Source: Buchnera aphidicola (Schlechtendalia chinensis) (lineage in GTDB: Bacteria; Pseudomonadota; Gammaproteobacteria; Enterobacterales; Enterobacteriaceae). Taken from it: DNA of 64,000 nt. Position 1 is the stretch's first letter; the number at the start of each line of letters is the position of its first letter. The stretch lies in contig NZ_CP011299.1 in NCBI RefSeq assembly GCF_001648115.1, positions 434,001-498,000 on the forward strand. The letters are read 5' to 3'. Under the pieces are notes generated by a model, which saw nothing but the letters and a program-made list of their open reading frames with translations, ran no database searches and had not been told where the DNA came from. The translations under genes and the position numbers were made by a program. Positions 51,669 through 60,933 of this stretch are shown here, piece by piece.

Positions 51669-52964
51669 ATGGAACTCGAAATTAAGAGAAATGAAAAATT
51701 ATCTCGGAATATTCATGTTACTATCCCAAACAATATTATAAAACAATCAGTACAAAAAGAACTTTTAAAATTAAAAGATACCATACGTGTTGATGGATTC
51801 AGAATAGGAAAAGCACCACTTTACATTTTAAAAAATTATTATAAAAAAAATATCAAAAAAAATATATTAGAAAAATTAATAAAAGAACATTTCACAAAAA
51901 TAATTCAAAAAAAAAGTTTTCAAGTAGCTGGAACACCTGAATTTATTTTAAAAAACTATGAAAAAGGAAAAGATTACAATTATTTAATAAAGTTTGAAAT
52001 ATATCCAAATATTATTTTAAATATGAAAGACTTAATTATAAACGTTCCCAAAATTCATATTACTGAAACAGATGTCCAAAAAGCAACTCAAAAGTTTTTA
52101 AAAAATAATGAATGGAAAACAACATTTAATTATATCAATCTAAAAAACAGAGTTACTATTACCTGCATCAACCACAACTCCAATAATAGTTTTAAAAAAT
52201 ATGATTTACACAATTTTCAATTTATTATTGGAAGAAACGAAATACTCCCAGAAATTGAGAGGATAATATTAAATAAAAAAGTTAACGAATCTTTTTTTAT
52301 TAACATCACATTTTCAAAACATCATTGTGATAAAAATATCGCAGGAACAACACTTAAAACAGAAATTATTATAAAAAAAGTTGAGAAACTTAAAAAAAAT
52401 TTAAAAAATTATTATAACAATCAAAAACTACAATTAAACAAAGAACAATATCAAACTATTCAAAACATATTACACAATCAAGCAAAAACTATTATTAATA
52501 ACCAAATAAAAACACAAATAACAAAATATTTTATGAAATGTAATAATTCTATTGATATCCCTTCTACAATAATAAAAAATACTTTTTTAATTTTAAAATC
52601 AAAAAAAATTAATTCTTATAAAAAAGATAAGAAAAATGTCTTTAAAACCACTTATCAACAAAATTTAATTGAGAAATCAAAATATTATGCTTTTTCTAAA
52701 ATTTTATTTAATCAATTTATAAAAAACTATTCTTTAAAACCTAATTGGTCAACAATACAATTGCTAATAAAAGAAATTAAAATATCTAATAACCACGAAA
52801 AAAAATTAATTAAACTGTATCATGAAAATAAAGAAATTAATCAGTACTTCAACAACATAGATTTAGAACAGCAAATAATATCCACATGCCTAAACTATTC
52901 CATTAAAAAAGAAAAAGAATATAATTTTTATGAAGCAGAAAAAAAATTCTGTAATACAAATTAA
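51669..52964 (+). CDS. tig: Trigger factor (ribosome-associated chaperone)
   Basis: Binds nascent chains at the ribosomal exit. The 431-aa product (E. coli 432) has the ribosome-docking signature in DGFRIGKAPLYIL (E. coli GFRKGKVP; the Lys after FR is Ile here). The central FKBP-like domain (about residues 150-250) is collinear but strongly diverged, with the usual active-site residues hard to find, and the C-terminal chaperone arms are Lys/Asn-rich. Chaperone function is likely; prolyl isomerase activity is doubtful. A GGAA lies 5-8 nt before ATG 51669. A hairpin follows the gene. Confidence 0.93.
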   Translation: MELEIKRNEKLSRNIHVTIPNNIIKQSVQKELLKLKDTIRVDGFRIGKAPLYILKNYYKKNIKKNILEKLIKEHFTKIIQKKSFQVAGTPEFILKNYEKGKDYNYLIKFEIYPNIILNMKDLIINVPKIHITETDVQKATQKFLKNNEWKTTFNYINLKNRVTITCINHNSNNSFKKYDLHNFQFIIGRNEILPEIERIILNKKVNESFFINITFSKHHCDKNIAGTTLKTEIIIKKVEKLKKNLKNYYNNQKLQLNKEQYQTIQNILHNQAKTIINNQIKTQITKYFMKCNNSIDIPSTIIKNTFLILKSKKINSYKKDKKNVFKTTYQQNLIEKSKYYAFSKILFNQFIKNYSLKPNWSTIQLLIKEIKISNNHEKKLIKLYHENKEINQYFNNIDLEQQIISTCLNYSIKKEKEYNFYEAEKKFCNTN

Positions 52965-53017
52965 AAAATAACAATACTATACGTTGAATAATAAATAATA
53001 TATTGAAATTATGTTCA

Positions 53018-53045
53018 AAACTTTTCATACGAAAAGTTTATTTTT
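53018..53045 (+). terminator. Intrinsic terminator after tig
   Basis: A perfect 9-bp stem (53018-53026 with 53031-53039) around the loop ATAC, followed by A and then TTTTT at 53041-53045. Position, short loop and U-tract fit a rho-independent terminator for tig, separating it from clpP. The stem is A/T-rich with two G-C pairs. Confidence 0.7.
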
Positions 53046-53137
53046 CTAGATATAAAAAGCGATTGTACACTACATAATTTAAAAACAAAAAATTTTAAAG
53101 CATATTATCTCAATGTAATATTACCCTTAATATAAAA

Positions 53138-53149
53138 TATACCGGTATA
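53138..53149. repeat. 12-bp perfect palindrome just before clpP
   Basis: TATACCGGTATA ends three bases before the clpP start codon, in the region where a ribosome-binding site would be. The GG inside it is the only Shine-Dalgarno-like element. CCGG is unusual in this base composition. It could be a protein-binding site or chance. Confidence 0.5.
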
Positions 53150-53152
53150 ATT

Positions 53153-53776
53153 ATGTCATATAACATAAAAAACAAAAAAAAAAACAAAAATGCATTACTA
53201 ATCCCTATGGTAATAGAGAAAACACTATATGGAGAAAGATCATATGATATATATTCAAGATTGCTAAAAGAAAGAATTATATTCTTAACTGGAATAATTG
53301 AAGATAATTTAGCAAATTCTATAATAGCTCAAATTCTATTCTTAGAATTTAAAAATCCAAAAAAAGATATTTTTATATATATAAATTCACCAGGAGGGAC
53401 AATTTCTTCAGGTATGTCTATTTATGATACTATTCAATTTGTAAAACCAAATATTAATACAATTTGTATTGGACAAGCATGTTCAATGGCTGCATTGATT
53501 TTAACTTCAGGAGAAAAAGGAAAAAGATTTTGTTTACCAAATTCTCGAATTATGATTCATCAACCGTTAGGAGGATATAGTGGACAAGTTTCAGATATCG
53601 AGATTCACACTAAAGAAATTATAACAATTAAAAAAAGAATGAATAAACTATTATCTATTCATACTGAACAAAAACTGCAAAAAATAGAACAAGATACTGA
53701 AAGAGATTGTTTTCTTTCCGCTAAAGAAGCAATTGAATACGGATTAATTGATTCTATCTTACATCATCGAAAATAA
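53153..53776 (+). CDS. clpP: ATP-dependent Clp protease proteolytic subunit
   Basis: Serine peptidase forming the double heptamer that degrades substrates fed by ClpX. The 207-aa product has the catalytic triad Ser111 (GQACSMAA), His136 (MIHQPLGGY) and Asp185 (DTERD), all at E. coli precursor positions. The N-terminal residues 7-12 are encoded in an in-frame run of eleven A bases, which lies in the propeptide region that is not conserved. clpX follows after 113 bp, as in E. coli. Confidence 0.97.
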   Translation: MSYNIKNKKKNKNALLIPMVIEKTLYGERSYDIYSRLLKERIIFLTGIIEDNLANSIIAQILFLEFKNPKKDIFIYINSPGGTISSGMSIYDTIQFVKPNINTICIGQACSMAALILTSGEKGKRFCLPNSRIMIHQPLGGYSGQVSDIEIHTKEIITIKKRMNKLLSIHTEQKLQKIEQDTERDCFLSAKEAIEYGLIDSILHHRK

Positions 53777-53889
53777 ATTTCTCTTAAAAAATCTAAAACT
53801 AATATAATATTGTTATTTCCATAACTATAGAATATAAGCAGATTATAATATTCTTTGCCACATATTATTAAATCACATAAGGAAAAACA

Positions 53890-55143
53890 ATGACAGACAA
53901 TACTCGAAATAATAATAAAGCACTGTTATTTTGTTCTTTTTGTGGAAAAAGCCAAAAAGAGGTTAAAAAACTAGTAGAAGGACCATCTATTTATATTTGT
54001 AATGAATGTGTACACTTATGCAACGATATTATTCATAAAAGTGTAGAATTCGATACATCTGAACAAAATAGAAAATACAACATTCCAAAACCGCATGAGA
54101 TAAAAAAACATCTAGATGACTATATTATAGGACAAGATGAAACTAAAAAAATTCTATCAGTAGCAGTGTATAATCATTATAAACGTATACAATATTTAAA
54201 ATCTGAAATTAAACTAGGAAAAAGTAACATTTTACTTATTGGACCAACAGGAAGCGGAAAAACATTGCTCGCAGAAACATTATCAAAATTTCTTGACGTT
54301 CCATTAGCTATAACTGATGCTACAACTTTAACAGAAGCGGGATATGTAGGAGAAGATGTAGAAAACATTATTCAAAAACTGTTAAGAGAATGTAACTATG
54401 ACATACAAAAAGCAGAAAATGGAATTATTTACATAGATGAAATAGACAAAATTTCCAGAAAGTCTGAAAATCCATCTATAACTCGAGACGTTTCTGGAGA
54501 AGGAGTACAGCAAGCTTTACTAAAAATAATTGAAGGTACTATAGCTTCAGTTCCTATGCAAGGTGGAAGAAAACATCCACAACAAGAATTTCTCAAAATT
54601 GATACTTCTAAAATTTTATTCATATGTGGAGGAACTTTTTTTGGATTAGAAAAAATTATTTTTAAAAGAAAAAAAATAAAAACAGAAATTGGATTTAACG
54701 CAAAAATTAGTAAAAATAATAAAAAATATGTAAACAAAAAGCTACTAAAGGAAATAGAGCCTAAAGACCTAATTAAATTTGGACTAATTCCAGAATTTGT
54801 AGGAAGATTTCCAGTTCTCGCAACGTTATATGAATTAAATGAATTAGAATTAATAGATATATTATGCAAACCAAAAAATGCACTAATAAAACAATATCAA
54901 ACACTATTCAAAGTTGAAGGGGTACAATTGAAATTTCAAACAGAAGCAATGAAATGTATAGCAAAAAAAACTATAAATAAAAAAACAGGTGCACGTGGAC
55001 TACGCTCAATTATGGAATCTATTTTACTTGATACAATGTATAACTTACCTTCTATGGACAATGTTAAAGAAGTATTAATTAGTAAATTAGTAGTTAATGG
55101 AAAAACAAAACCAAAAATAATATATAAAAAAAATAATTCGTAA
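53890..55143 (+). CDS. clpX: ATP-dependent Clp protease ATPase subunit ClpX
   Basis: AAA+ unfoldase that delivers proteins to ClpP. 417 aa (E. coli 424). The N-terminal zinc-binding domain has the four Cys in CSFCGKS and ICNECVHLC; Walker [13 protein letters not shown], Walker [11 protein letters not shown] and the pore-loop GYVGEDVE are intact. The ClpP-docking IGF tripeptide is present in TEIGFNA, and [10 protein letters not shown] and [10 protein letters not shown] follow. Start with GGAAAA upstream. Complete. Confidence 0.97.
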   Translation: MTDNTRNNNKALLFCSFCGKSQKEVKKLVEGPSIYICNECVHLCNDIIHKSVEFDTSEQNRKYNIPKPHEIKKHLDDYIIGQDETKKILSVAVYNHYKRIQYLKSEIKLGKSNILLIGPTGSGKTLLAETLSKFLDVPLAITDATTLTEAGYVGEDVENIIQKLLRECNYDIQKAENGIIYIDEIDKISRKSENPSITRDVSGEGVQQALLKIIEGTIASVPMQGGRKHPQQEFLKIDTSKILFICGGTFFGLEKIIFKRKKIKTEIGFNAKISKNNKKYVNKKLLKEIEPKDLIKFGLIPEFVGRFPVLATLYELNELELIDILCKPKNALIKQYQTLFKVEGVQLKFQTEAMKCIAKKTINKKTGARGLRSIMESILLDTMYNLPSMDNVKEVLISKLVVNGKTKPKIIYKKNNS

Positions 55144-55331
55144 TAAATTTTTTAAAAATTTTGAAAAATTGTTAAAGTTTCAAAAATAATACTTTCTATT
55201 TTATATTTTAATATTTTAGAATTAAGTATCAGATTTTAACTCTAAAACACTCATACTTATCATAGTTCTACAATAAAAATTGATAGTTAAATATAAGATT
55301 TAAAAAATTATTGAAACTAAGAGAGAGTTTT

Positions 55332-57668
55332 ATGAATCTAGAACATTCTGAATACACTGAAATTCCAGTCTTACCATTACGAGATGTAGTAGTTTATCCA
55401 TATATGGTCATTCCACTATTTGTAGGAAGAGAAAAATCTATTAAATGTATTGAAGCTTCTATTAAAAATGATAAGAAAATAATGTTAGTTGCTCAAAAAA
55501 AAGCTGAAATAGATGATCCTACTGATAAAGATTTATTTACAGTTGGAACAACTGCTTCTATATTACAAACACTAAAACTTCCTGACGGAACCATAAAAGT
55601 GTTAGTAGAAGGACTGCAACGTGCAAATATAAAAACTCTAAAAAATAATGGAGATTATTTTATTGCACATATTAAACCCATTATTGCTCCAAATATCCCT
55701 AAAAAAGAACAAATAGTATTAATTCGAGCTACTCTAAACCAGTTTGAAACATACATAAAGTTAAATAAAAAAATCCCATTAGAAATACTAAATACTTTGT
55801 CTAAGGTAGATAATGCAGAACAGTTATCAGATGCGATTGCTACTCATATGCCATTAAAATTATCTGAAAAACAATCTATTCTAGAAATGTACCATACAAA
55901 TGACCGACTGGAACATATAATGGCGATTATGGAATCAGAAATTGATTTGCTAAATTTAGAAAAGCGTATTCGACATCGAGTTAAAAAACAAATGGAGAAA
56001 AGTCAGAGAGAATACTATTTAAATGAGCAAATGAAAGCAATTCAAAAAGAACTAGGCGAAATGGATCATACTTTAGACGAAAATAAAATTTTTAAACAAA
56101 AAATTAATTCTTCTAAAATGCCGAGGGGTGTAAAAGAAAAAACAGAAGCTGAACTAAAAAAATTAAAGATGATGTCACCTATGTCTGCTGAAGCTACTGT
56201 AGTCAGAAGTTATATAGATTGGATGCTACAAATTCCTTGGAATAAGAGAAGTAAGATTAAAAAAAATTTACAAGAAGCAAAGCAAATTCTTGATCTAGAT
56301 CATTTTGGTTTAGAAAAAGTAAAAGAACGAATTTTAGAATACTTAGCTGTTCAAAGTAGAATTAGCAAAATGAAAGGACCCATATTATGCTTAGTAGGAC
56401 CGCCTGGAGTAGGAAAAACGTCTTTAGGAAAATCTATAGCACGAGCAACTGGAAGGAAATACATTAGAATGGCTCTTGGTGGAATTAGAGACGAAGCAGA
56501 AATTAGAGGACATAGAAAAACATATATAGGTTCCATGCCTGGCAAATTAATTCAAAAAATTGCAAAAGCAGGAGTAAAAAATCCACTATTTTTATTAGAT
56601 GAAATAGATAAAATGTCCTATGACATGCGAGTAGATCCAACATCTGCTTTGTTAGAAGTATTAGATCCAGAACAAAATGTTACATTTAATGATCATTATT
56701 TAGAAATCGACTATGATCTTTCTGAAATAATGTTCATTGCAACTTCTAATTCTACAAATATTCCTGCACCGCTACTAGATCGAATGGAAATTATTAAAAT
56801 TTCTGGTTACACTGAAGATGAAAAACTAAACATTGCAAAATCTTACCTAAAATCTAAACAAATTAAAAGAAACGCTTTAAAAAGTAATGAATTAATAATA
56901 GAAGACTCCGTTATTATTAATATTATTAGATATTACACACGCGAAGCAGGAGTTCGCGGTTTAGAAAGAGAACTTTCAAAAATATGTCGAAAATGTGTTA
57001 AAACTTTAGTTTTAGAAAAACAACTCAAAAAAATACATATAAATAACGAAAATTTACACGATTATCTCGGCGTTCAAAGATTTAACTATGGGAAAATTAT
57101 TAATAAAAACCAAATTGGGCAAGTAATTGGTTTAGCTTGGACTGAAGTTGGTGGTGAACTATTAACTATTGAGACTGCTTGCATATTAGGAAAGGGAAAA
57201 CTAATTTATACAGGATCTTTAGGAGAAGTGATGCAAGAATCTATTCAAGCTGCTTTAACTGTAGTACGATCACATGCACACAAATTAGGAATAAAAAATA
57301 ATTTTCATGAAAAACATGATATTCACGTACATGTTCCAGAAGGCGCTACTCCAAAAGATGGACCAAGTGCTGGAATTGCTATGTGTACAGCAATAGTTTC
57401 TTGTCTAACAAACAATCCAGTACGATCAGATATAGCTATGACCGGAGAAATAACATTAAGAGGACAAATTTTAACTATAGGAGGTCTAAAAGAAAAATTA
57501 TTGGCTGCTCATCGAGGAGGAATTAAAAAAGTACTAATTCCTCATGGAAATAAAAAAGATTTAGAAGAAATTCCTAAAAATATTCTTACAAATATTTGTG
57601 TTCATCCAGTGAAGTACATCGAAGAAGTTTTAAACTTATCATTAGAAAATAAACCATATAAAAAATAA
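55332..57668 (+). CDS. lon: ATP-dependent protease Lon
   Basis: AAA+ serine protease degrading misfolded and some regulatory proteins. From ATG 55332 the product is 778 aa (E. coli 784), beginning MNLEHSEYTEIPVLPLRDVV. It has the N-terminal substrate domain, Walker A GPPGVGKTSLG, Walker B PLFLLDEIDKM, and the protease domain with the catalytic Ser in KDGPSAGIAM and the Lys in GGLKEKLLAA. The upstream TTG at 55311 is open but unmatched; a GAGAGAG lies at the right distance before the ATG. In E. coli hupB follows; here there is only a hairpin and then ppiD. Confidence 0.97.
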   Translation: MNLEHSEYTEIPVLPLRDVVVYPYMVIPLFVGREKSIKCIEASIKNDKKIMLVAQKKAEIDDPTDKDLFTVGTTASILQTLKLPDGTIKVLVEGLQRANIKTLKNNGDYFIAHIKPIIAPNIPKKEQIVLIRATLNQFETYIKLNKKIPLEILNTLSKVDNAEQLSDAIATHMPLKLSEKQSILEMYHTNDRLEHIMAIMESEIDLLNLEKRIRHRVKKQMEKSQREYYLNEQMKAIQKELGEMDHTLDENKIFKQKINSSKMPRGVKEKTEAELKKLKMMSPMSAEATVVRSYIDWMLQIPWNKRSKIKKNLQEAKQILDLDHFGLEKVKERILEYLAVQSRISKMKGPILCLVGPPGVGKTSLGKSIARATGRKYIRMALGGIRDEAEIRGHRKTYIGSMPGKLIQKIAKAGVKNPLFLLDEIDKMSYDMRVDPTSALLEVLDPEQNVTFNDHYLEIDYDLSEIMFIATSNSTNIPAPLLDRMEIIKISGYTEDEKLNIAKSYLKSKQIKRNALKSNELIIEDSVIINIIRYYTREAGVRGLERELSKICRKCVKTLVLEKQLKKIHINNENLHDYLGVQRFNYGKIINKNQIGQVIGLAWTEVGGELLTIETACILGKGKLIYTGSLGEVMQESIQAALTVVRSHAHKLGIKNNFHEKHDIHVHVPEGATPKDGPSAGIAMCTAIVSCLTNNPVRSDIAMTGEITLRGQILTIGGLKEKLLAAHRGGIKKVLIPHGNKKDLEEIPKNILTNICVHPVKYIEEVLNLSLENKPYKK

Positions 57669-57707
57669 ACAAAAAATTTTATACAACATTTTCTAAAACT
57701 TAAAAAA

Positions 57708-57743
57708 GACTGGCAAAAAAAAATTTAAATATTATTGCCAGTC
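57708..57743. repeat. Hairpin between lon and ppiD
   Basis: GACTGGCAA (57708-57716) and TTGCCAGTC (57735-57743) form a perfect 9-bp stem with five G-C pairs and an 18-nt A/T loop. On the minus strand it is followed directly by six T residues, whereas on the plus strand, the direction of both neighbouring genes, no U-tract follows. It may stabilise or end the lon transcript, or be a relic of the terminator of the missing hupB gene. Confidence 0.65.
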
Positions 57744-57798
57744 AATGTCAAAATAACGTTTTAAAAAAATATCATATTAAAAAAAATTAAAACTACTC

Positions 57799-58869
57799 AT
57801 GATAAATAAAAAAAAAATAAAATTAATACTGTATAATATAATAATGCTAGTATTTTTGATAATAATTTCTTTTACTCTAATTACAACCAAATCAAACTAT
57901 TACCGTTCAAAAAATGATAAACAATATATTATTAAAGTTAATAATGAAGAAATTGGTTTACAAGAATTTCAAAGAAGATATGCAATTGAATTGATTAAAA
58001 GTAATGCATACTCTAACACAAAAACATTAAATAAAGCATATTCTTACAAATATAAAAAAAAAATATATAAAAAAGTTTTGTTAGATATAATACACGAAAC
58101 TCTACTAAAACAATATGTTCAGAGATTAAACATATCTATTAAACATTATGATGTTCAAAATTATATATATAACCAAAAAAATTTTACAAGAAATAAAAAT
58201 TTTGACATACAAAAATATTATTTCTTTCTAAATACATTAGGTATCAGTTCTAAAGAATATATAAATATAATTGAAACACATTTAAAAATAAACAAGTTCA
58301 TATCTTCTATTATAAATTCTATATTCTCTTTAAAAAACGAAACTACACGTTTTAACCAATTATTTTCACAAGGAAGAATGATTTCAATAGCACCTGTAAA
58401 TAAATTAAACTTCTTTGAAGAAAATAAAAAAATAGAAAAAAATCGCTATAGAAATGCTAATTTCACTCCTAAAATCAAAAAAAATAATATAAATTATTTC
58501 TTTATCGCAAAAAAAATAATATACCTATTAAACCATAAACCTAGTAAATTATTAAAAAAAATAAATTTAAAATTTCAAGAACCTCAATTAATTTCAAGAT
58601 TCGACAATAACAAATTTAGTAAATTAATATTCAATCTTCCACAACCTAATGCAAAAAAAAATGTTTATTTTATTATTGTTAAAGATAATAATAATTTATA
58701 TATAGCAAAATTTTTTAAAATGACACACATAAACTTATCCGAAAATCAGAAGAAATTTATTGCATTACAATTACTACAATATAATGTAAATATGACGTTA
58801 AATTCTATTATGAACAACTTGTATGCACAAGCTCAAATTGAATATAATAGTTTAATTAATTTTAAGTAA
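57799..58869 (+). CDS. ppiD: PpiD-like periplasmic chaperone lacking the parvulin domain
   Basis: E. coli PpiD (623 aa) is an inner-membrane-anchored periplasmic chaperone at the Sec translocon. This product has 356 aa. Residues 1-30 hold the membrane anchor, and the SurA-like N-terminal domain follows (KVNNEEIGLQEFQRRYAIEL, LLDIIHETLLKQYVQRLNI, FDIQKYYFFLNTLGI). It then jumps, after about 20 diverged residues, to the E. coli C-terminal domain (INLKFQEPQLISR, KLIFNLPQP, QLLQYNVNMTLNSIMNNLYAQAQI). Roughly 260 residues including the parvulin fold are absent. An A10 run at codons 3-7 is in frame. It stands after lon as in E. coli without hupB. Identity is inferred from both ends and position. 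Confidence 0.85.
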   Translation: MINKKKIKLILYNIIMLVFLIIISFTLITTKSNYYRSKNDKQYIIKVNNEEIGLQEFQRRYAIELIKSNAYSNTKTLNKAYSYKYKKKIYKKVLLDIIHETLLKQYVQRLNISIKHYDVQNYIYNQKNFTRNKNFDIQKYYFFLNTLGISSKEYINIIETHLKINKFISSIINSIFSLKNETTRFNQLFSQGRMISIAPVNKLNFFEENKKIEKNRYRNANFTPKIKKNNINYFFIAKKIIYLLNHKPSKLLKKINLKFQEPQLISRFDNNKFSKLIFNLPQPNAKKNVYFIIVKDNNNLYIAKFFKMTHINLSENQKKFIALQLLQYNVNMTLNSIMNNLYAQAQIEYNSLINFK

Positions 58870-59170
58870 TTGTTTAAAAATTAACACTACTACATACGTC
58901 TTCTATAAATCATACTTGTGCAACATTATATACATTTAAAATTAAAATATTTAAAATGTTGAATATAAATGTTGTTAATTCATTAACAAAAAAATATTTA
59001 AAACACAGTTTTTACTACAAACTACTTTAAAACTACAAGACATAGCAGACATTTATCAGAAAATTAATTTAAAATTATTAATTTTTAAATGAATATTTAA
59101 AAAAAGTTAAAAATTTTTTAAATGTTGCATACGCGAAAAATGTTTTTTATACAATTTCTAGGATATTTAC
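58870..59170. other. 301-bp spacer between ppiD and mdlA
   Basis: AT-rich with no gene-like frame. TTTCTAGGA just before mdlA supplies the AGGA ribosome-binding site (59159-59162). No clear promoter or small RNA was recognised. Confidence 0.5.
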
Positions 59171-60910
59171 GTGTATTTATTTAAACAACTAGGTTGGTAT
59201 TTTATACGAGAATGGAAAAAATATTTAACAGCAATTTTTTTATTAATTCTAATTTCTATCTTACAATTGCTTCCACCAAAATTAATAGGAATTTTGATAG
59301 ATTCTATCGTAGAAAAAAAAGTTTATGGAATGCAAACATTATCTTGGATCACTATAATATTATGCATCTCTATTGCAATTTATATTCTTAGATATATGTG
59401 GAGAATTTTTTTATTTGGAGCAGCTTATAAACTTGCTTCAGAACTAAGAATAAAAATCTATGAACATGTCGTTAAAAAGAGTCAAATTTTTTATTTTAAA
59501 TATAAAACAGGCGATTTAATGACACGAATAACTAATGATGTAGATAAAGTTGTTTTTGCAGCTGGAGAAGGAGTATTGACATTAATAGATTCCATGGTTA
59601 TGGGAATATCTGTTCTAATTGTTATGATTACACAAATTAGTTGGAAACTAACAATATTTTCTCTACTTCCAATGCCTATCATGGCTATCATAATAAATAA
59701 AATAGGAAAAAAAATACATTATAGATTTCAAAAATCTCAAAAAGCATTCGCATATCTTAACAATCATACACAAGAAAGTTTAAGTAGCATTAGTTTAATT
59801 AAATCGTTTGGATTAGAAAAATACCAAATAAAAAAGTTTTGTAAAATTTTAAAACACTTGAGACAAAAGAACAAAAACGTCGCAAAAATTGATGCCATGT
59901 TCGATCCAGTAATACATCTATCTATTTCATTATCTAACTTGTTAGTAATAATAGTTGGAGGATGGTTATTCTGGAAAAGATCTATTAGTATGGGACAATT
60001 AACTAGTTTTATAATGTACCTCGGACTAATGATCTGGCCCATGCTTGCTTTAGCATGGATGTTCAATATAGTAGAAAGAGGAAGTGCAGCATGGCTACGA
60101 ATACAGTCGATTTTAAAGAGCATTAAAGCACCTCAAAAAAAGTATATAGAAATTCCAATTAACTTTAAAAAGCTAAAAGTTAACATTCAAAACTTTTATT
60201 ATTATAAATGTGCAATAAAAATATTAGAAAATATCAATTTTTCAATATATCCAGGGCAAATTTTAGGAATTTGCGGACCTACTGGATCAGGGAAAAGTAC
60301 TCTATTAAAGCTAATTCAAAAAAAGTTTTCGATGTCTAATGGAACGATATTATATAATGATATACCTATTTCTCAATTTAGAATACAAGAATGGAGAAAG
60401 AAAATTTCAGTAGTAGATCAAACGACTTTTCTATTTTCAGACACAATATTCAATAATATTGCGGTAGGAAAAAAAAACGCTTCTCAACAAGAAATAGAAA
60501 AAGCAGCATTTTTATCACATTTGCATCAAGACATCGCTCAATTTCCAGAAGGATATAATACCATAGTAGGTGAAAAAGGAATTATGTTATCAGGCGGGCA
60601 AAAACAACGAGTGGCTATTGCTAGAGCATTATTATCAAAATCAAAAATATTAATATTAGATAATGCTCTATCTGCAGTAGACGGAGACACTGAAAAAATA
60701 ATATTAAAAAATTTGAATATGCTAAAAAAATATGGCCTCGCAATAATTATGTGTACACATCGAATACCTACATTAATTAATTCTAATGAAATTATAGTTT
60801 TACAAAATGGTACCATAACACAAAAAGGAACACATATTACCTTAATTCAAGAAACAGAAAAATGGTACAATTCTATATGTTCTTTTCAAAAAACATTGCA
60901 AAGAAAGTAA
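59171..60910 (+). CDS. mdlA: Heterodimeric ABC exporter subunit MdlA
   Basis: Half-transporter with six membrane helices (residues ~15-300) and a nucleotide-binding domain, partner of MdlB. 579 aa. It starts at GTG 59171, which aligns with E. coli MRLFAQLSWYFRREW and has AGGA at 7-8 nt spacing. Walker [10 protein letters not shown] begins near residue 369 and the signature LSGGQKQR near 473. Walker B reads LILDN, so the catalytic Glu position is Asn498 (Asp in E. coli MdlA). The substrate is unknown; related transporters export lipids or drugs. mdlB follows after 23 bp. Confidence 0.94.
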   Translation: MYLFKQLGWYFIREWKKYLTAIFLLILISILQLLPPKLIGILIDSIVEKKVYGMQTLSWITIILCISIAIYILRYMWRIFLFGAAYKLASELRIKIYEHVVKKSQIFYFKYKTGDLMTRITNDVDKVVFAAGEGVLTLIDSMVMGISVLIVMITQISWKLTIFSLLPMPIMAIIINKIGKKIHYRFQKSQKAFAYLNNHTQESLSSISLIKSFGLEKYQIKKFCKILKHLRQKNKNVAKIDAMFDPVIHLSISLSNLLVIIVGGWLFWKRSISMGQLTSFIMYLGLMIWPMLALAWMFNIVERGSAAWLRIQSILKSIKAPQKKYIEIPINFKKLKVNIQNFYYYKCAIKILENINFSIYPGQILGICGPTGSGKSTLLKLIQKKFSMSNGTILYNDIPISQFRIQEWRKKISVVDQTTFLFSDTIFNNIAVGKKNASQQEIEKAAFLSHLHQDIAQFPEGYNTIVGEKGIMLSGGQKQRVAIARALLSKSKILILDNALSAVDGDTEKIILKNLNMLKKYGLAIIMCTHRIPTLINSNEIIVLQNGTITQKGTHITLIQETEKWYNSICSFQKTLQRK

Positions 60911-60933
60911 AAACGTGAAGGAAAAATTATGAA

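Noticed and set aside
55311..55331. TTG start of lon at 55311
   Set aside because: ATG 55332 matches the E. coli N terminus and has a GAGAGAG ribosome-binding site before it.
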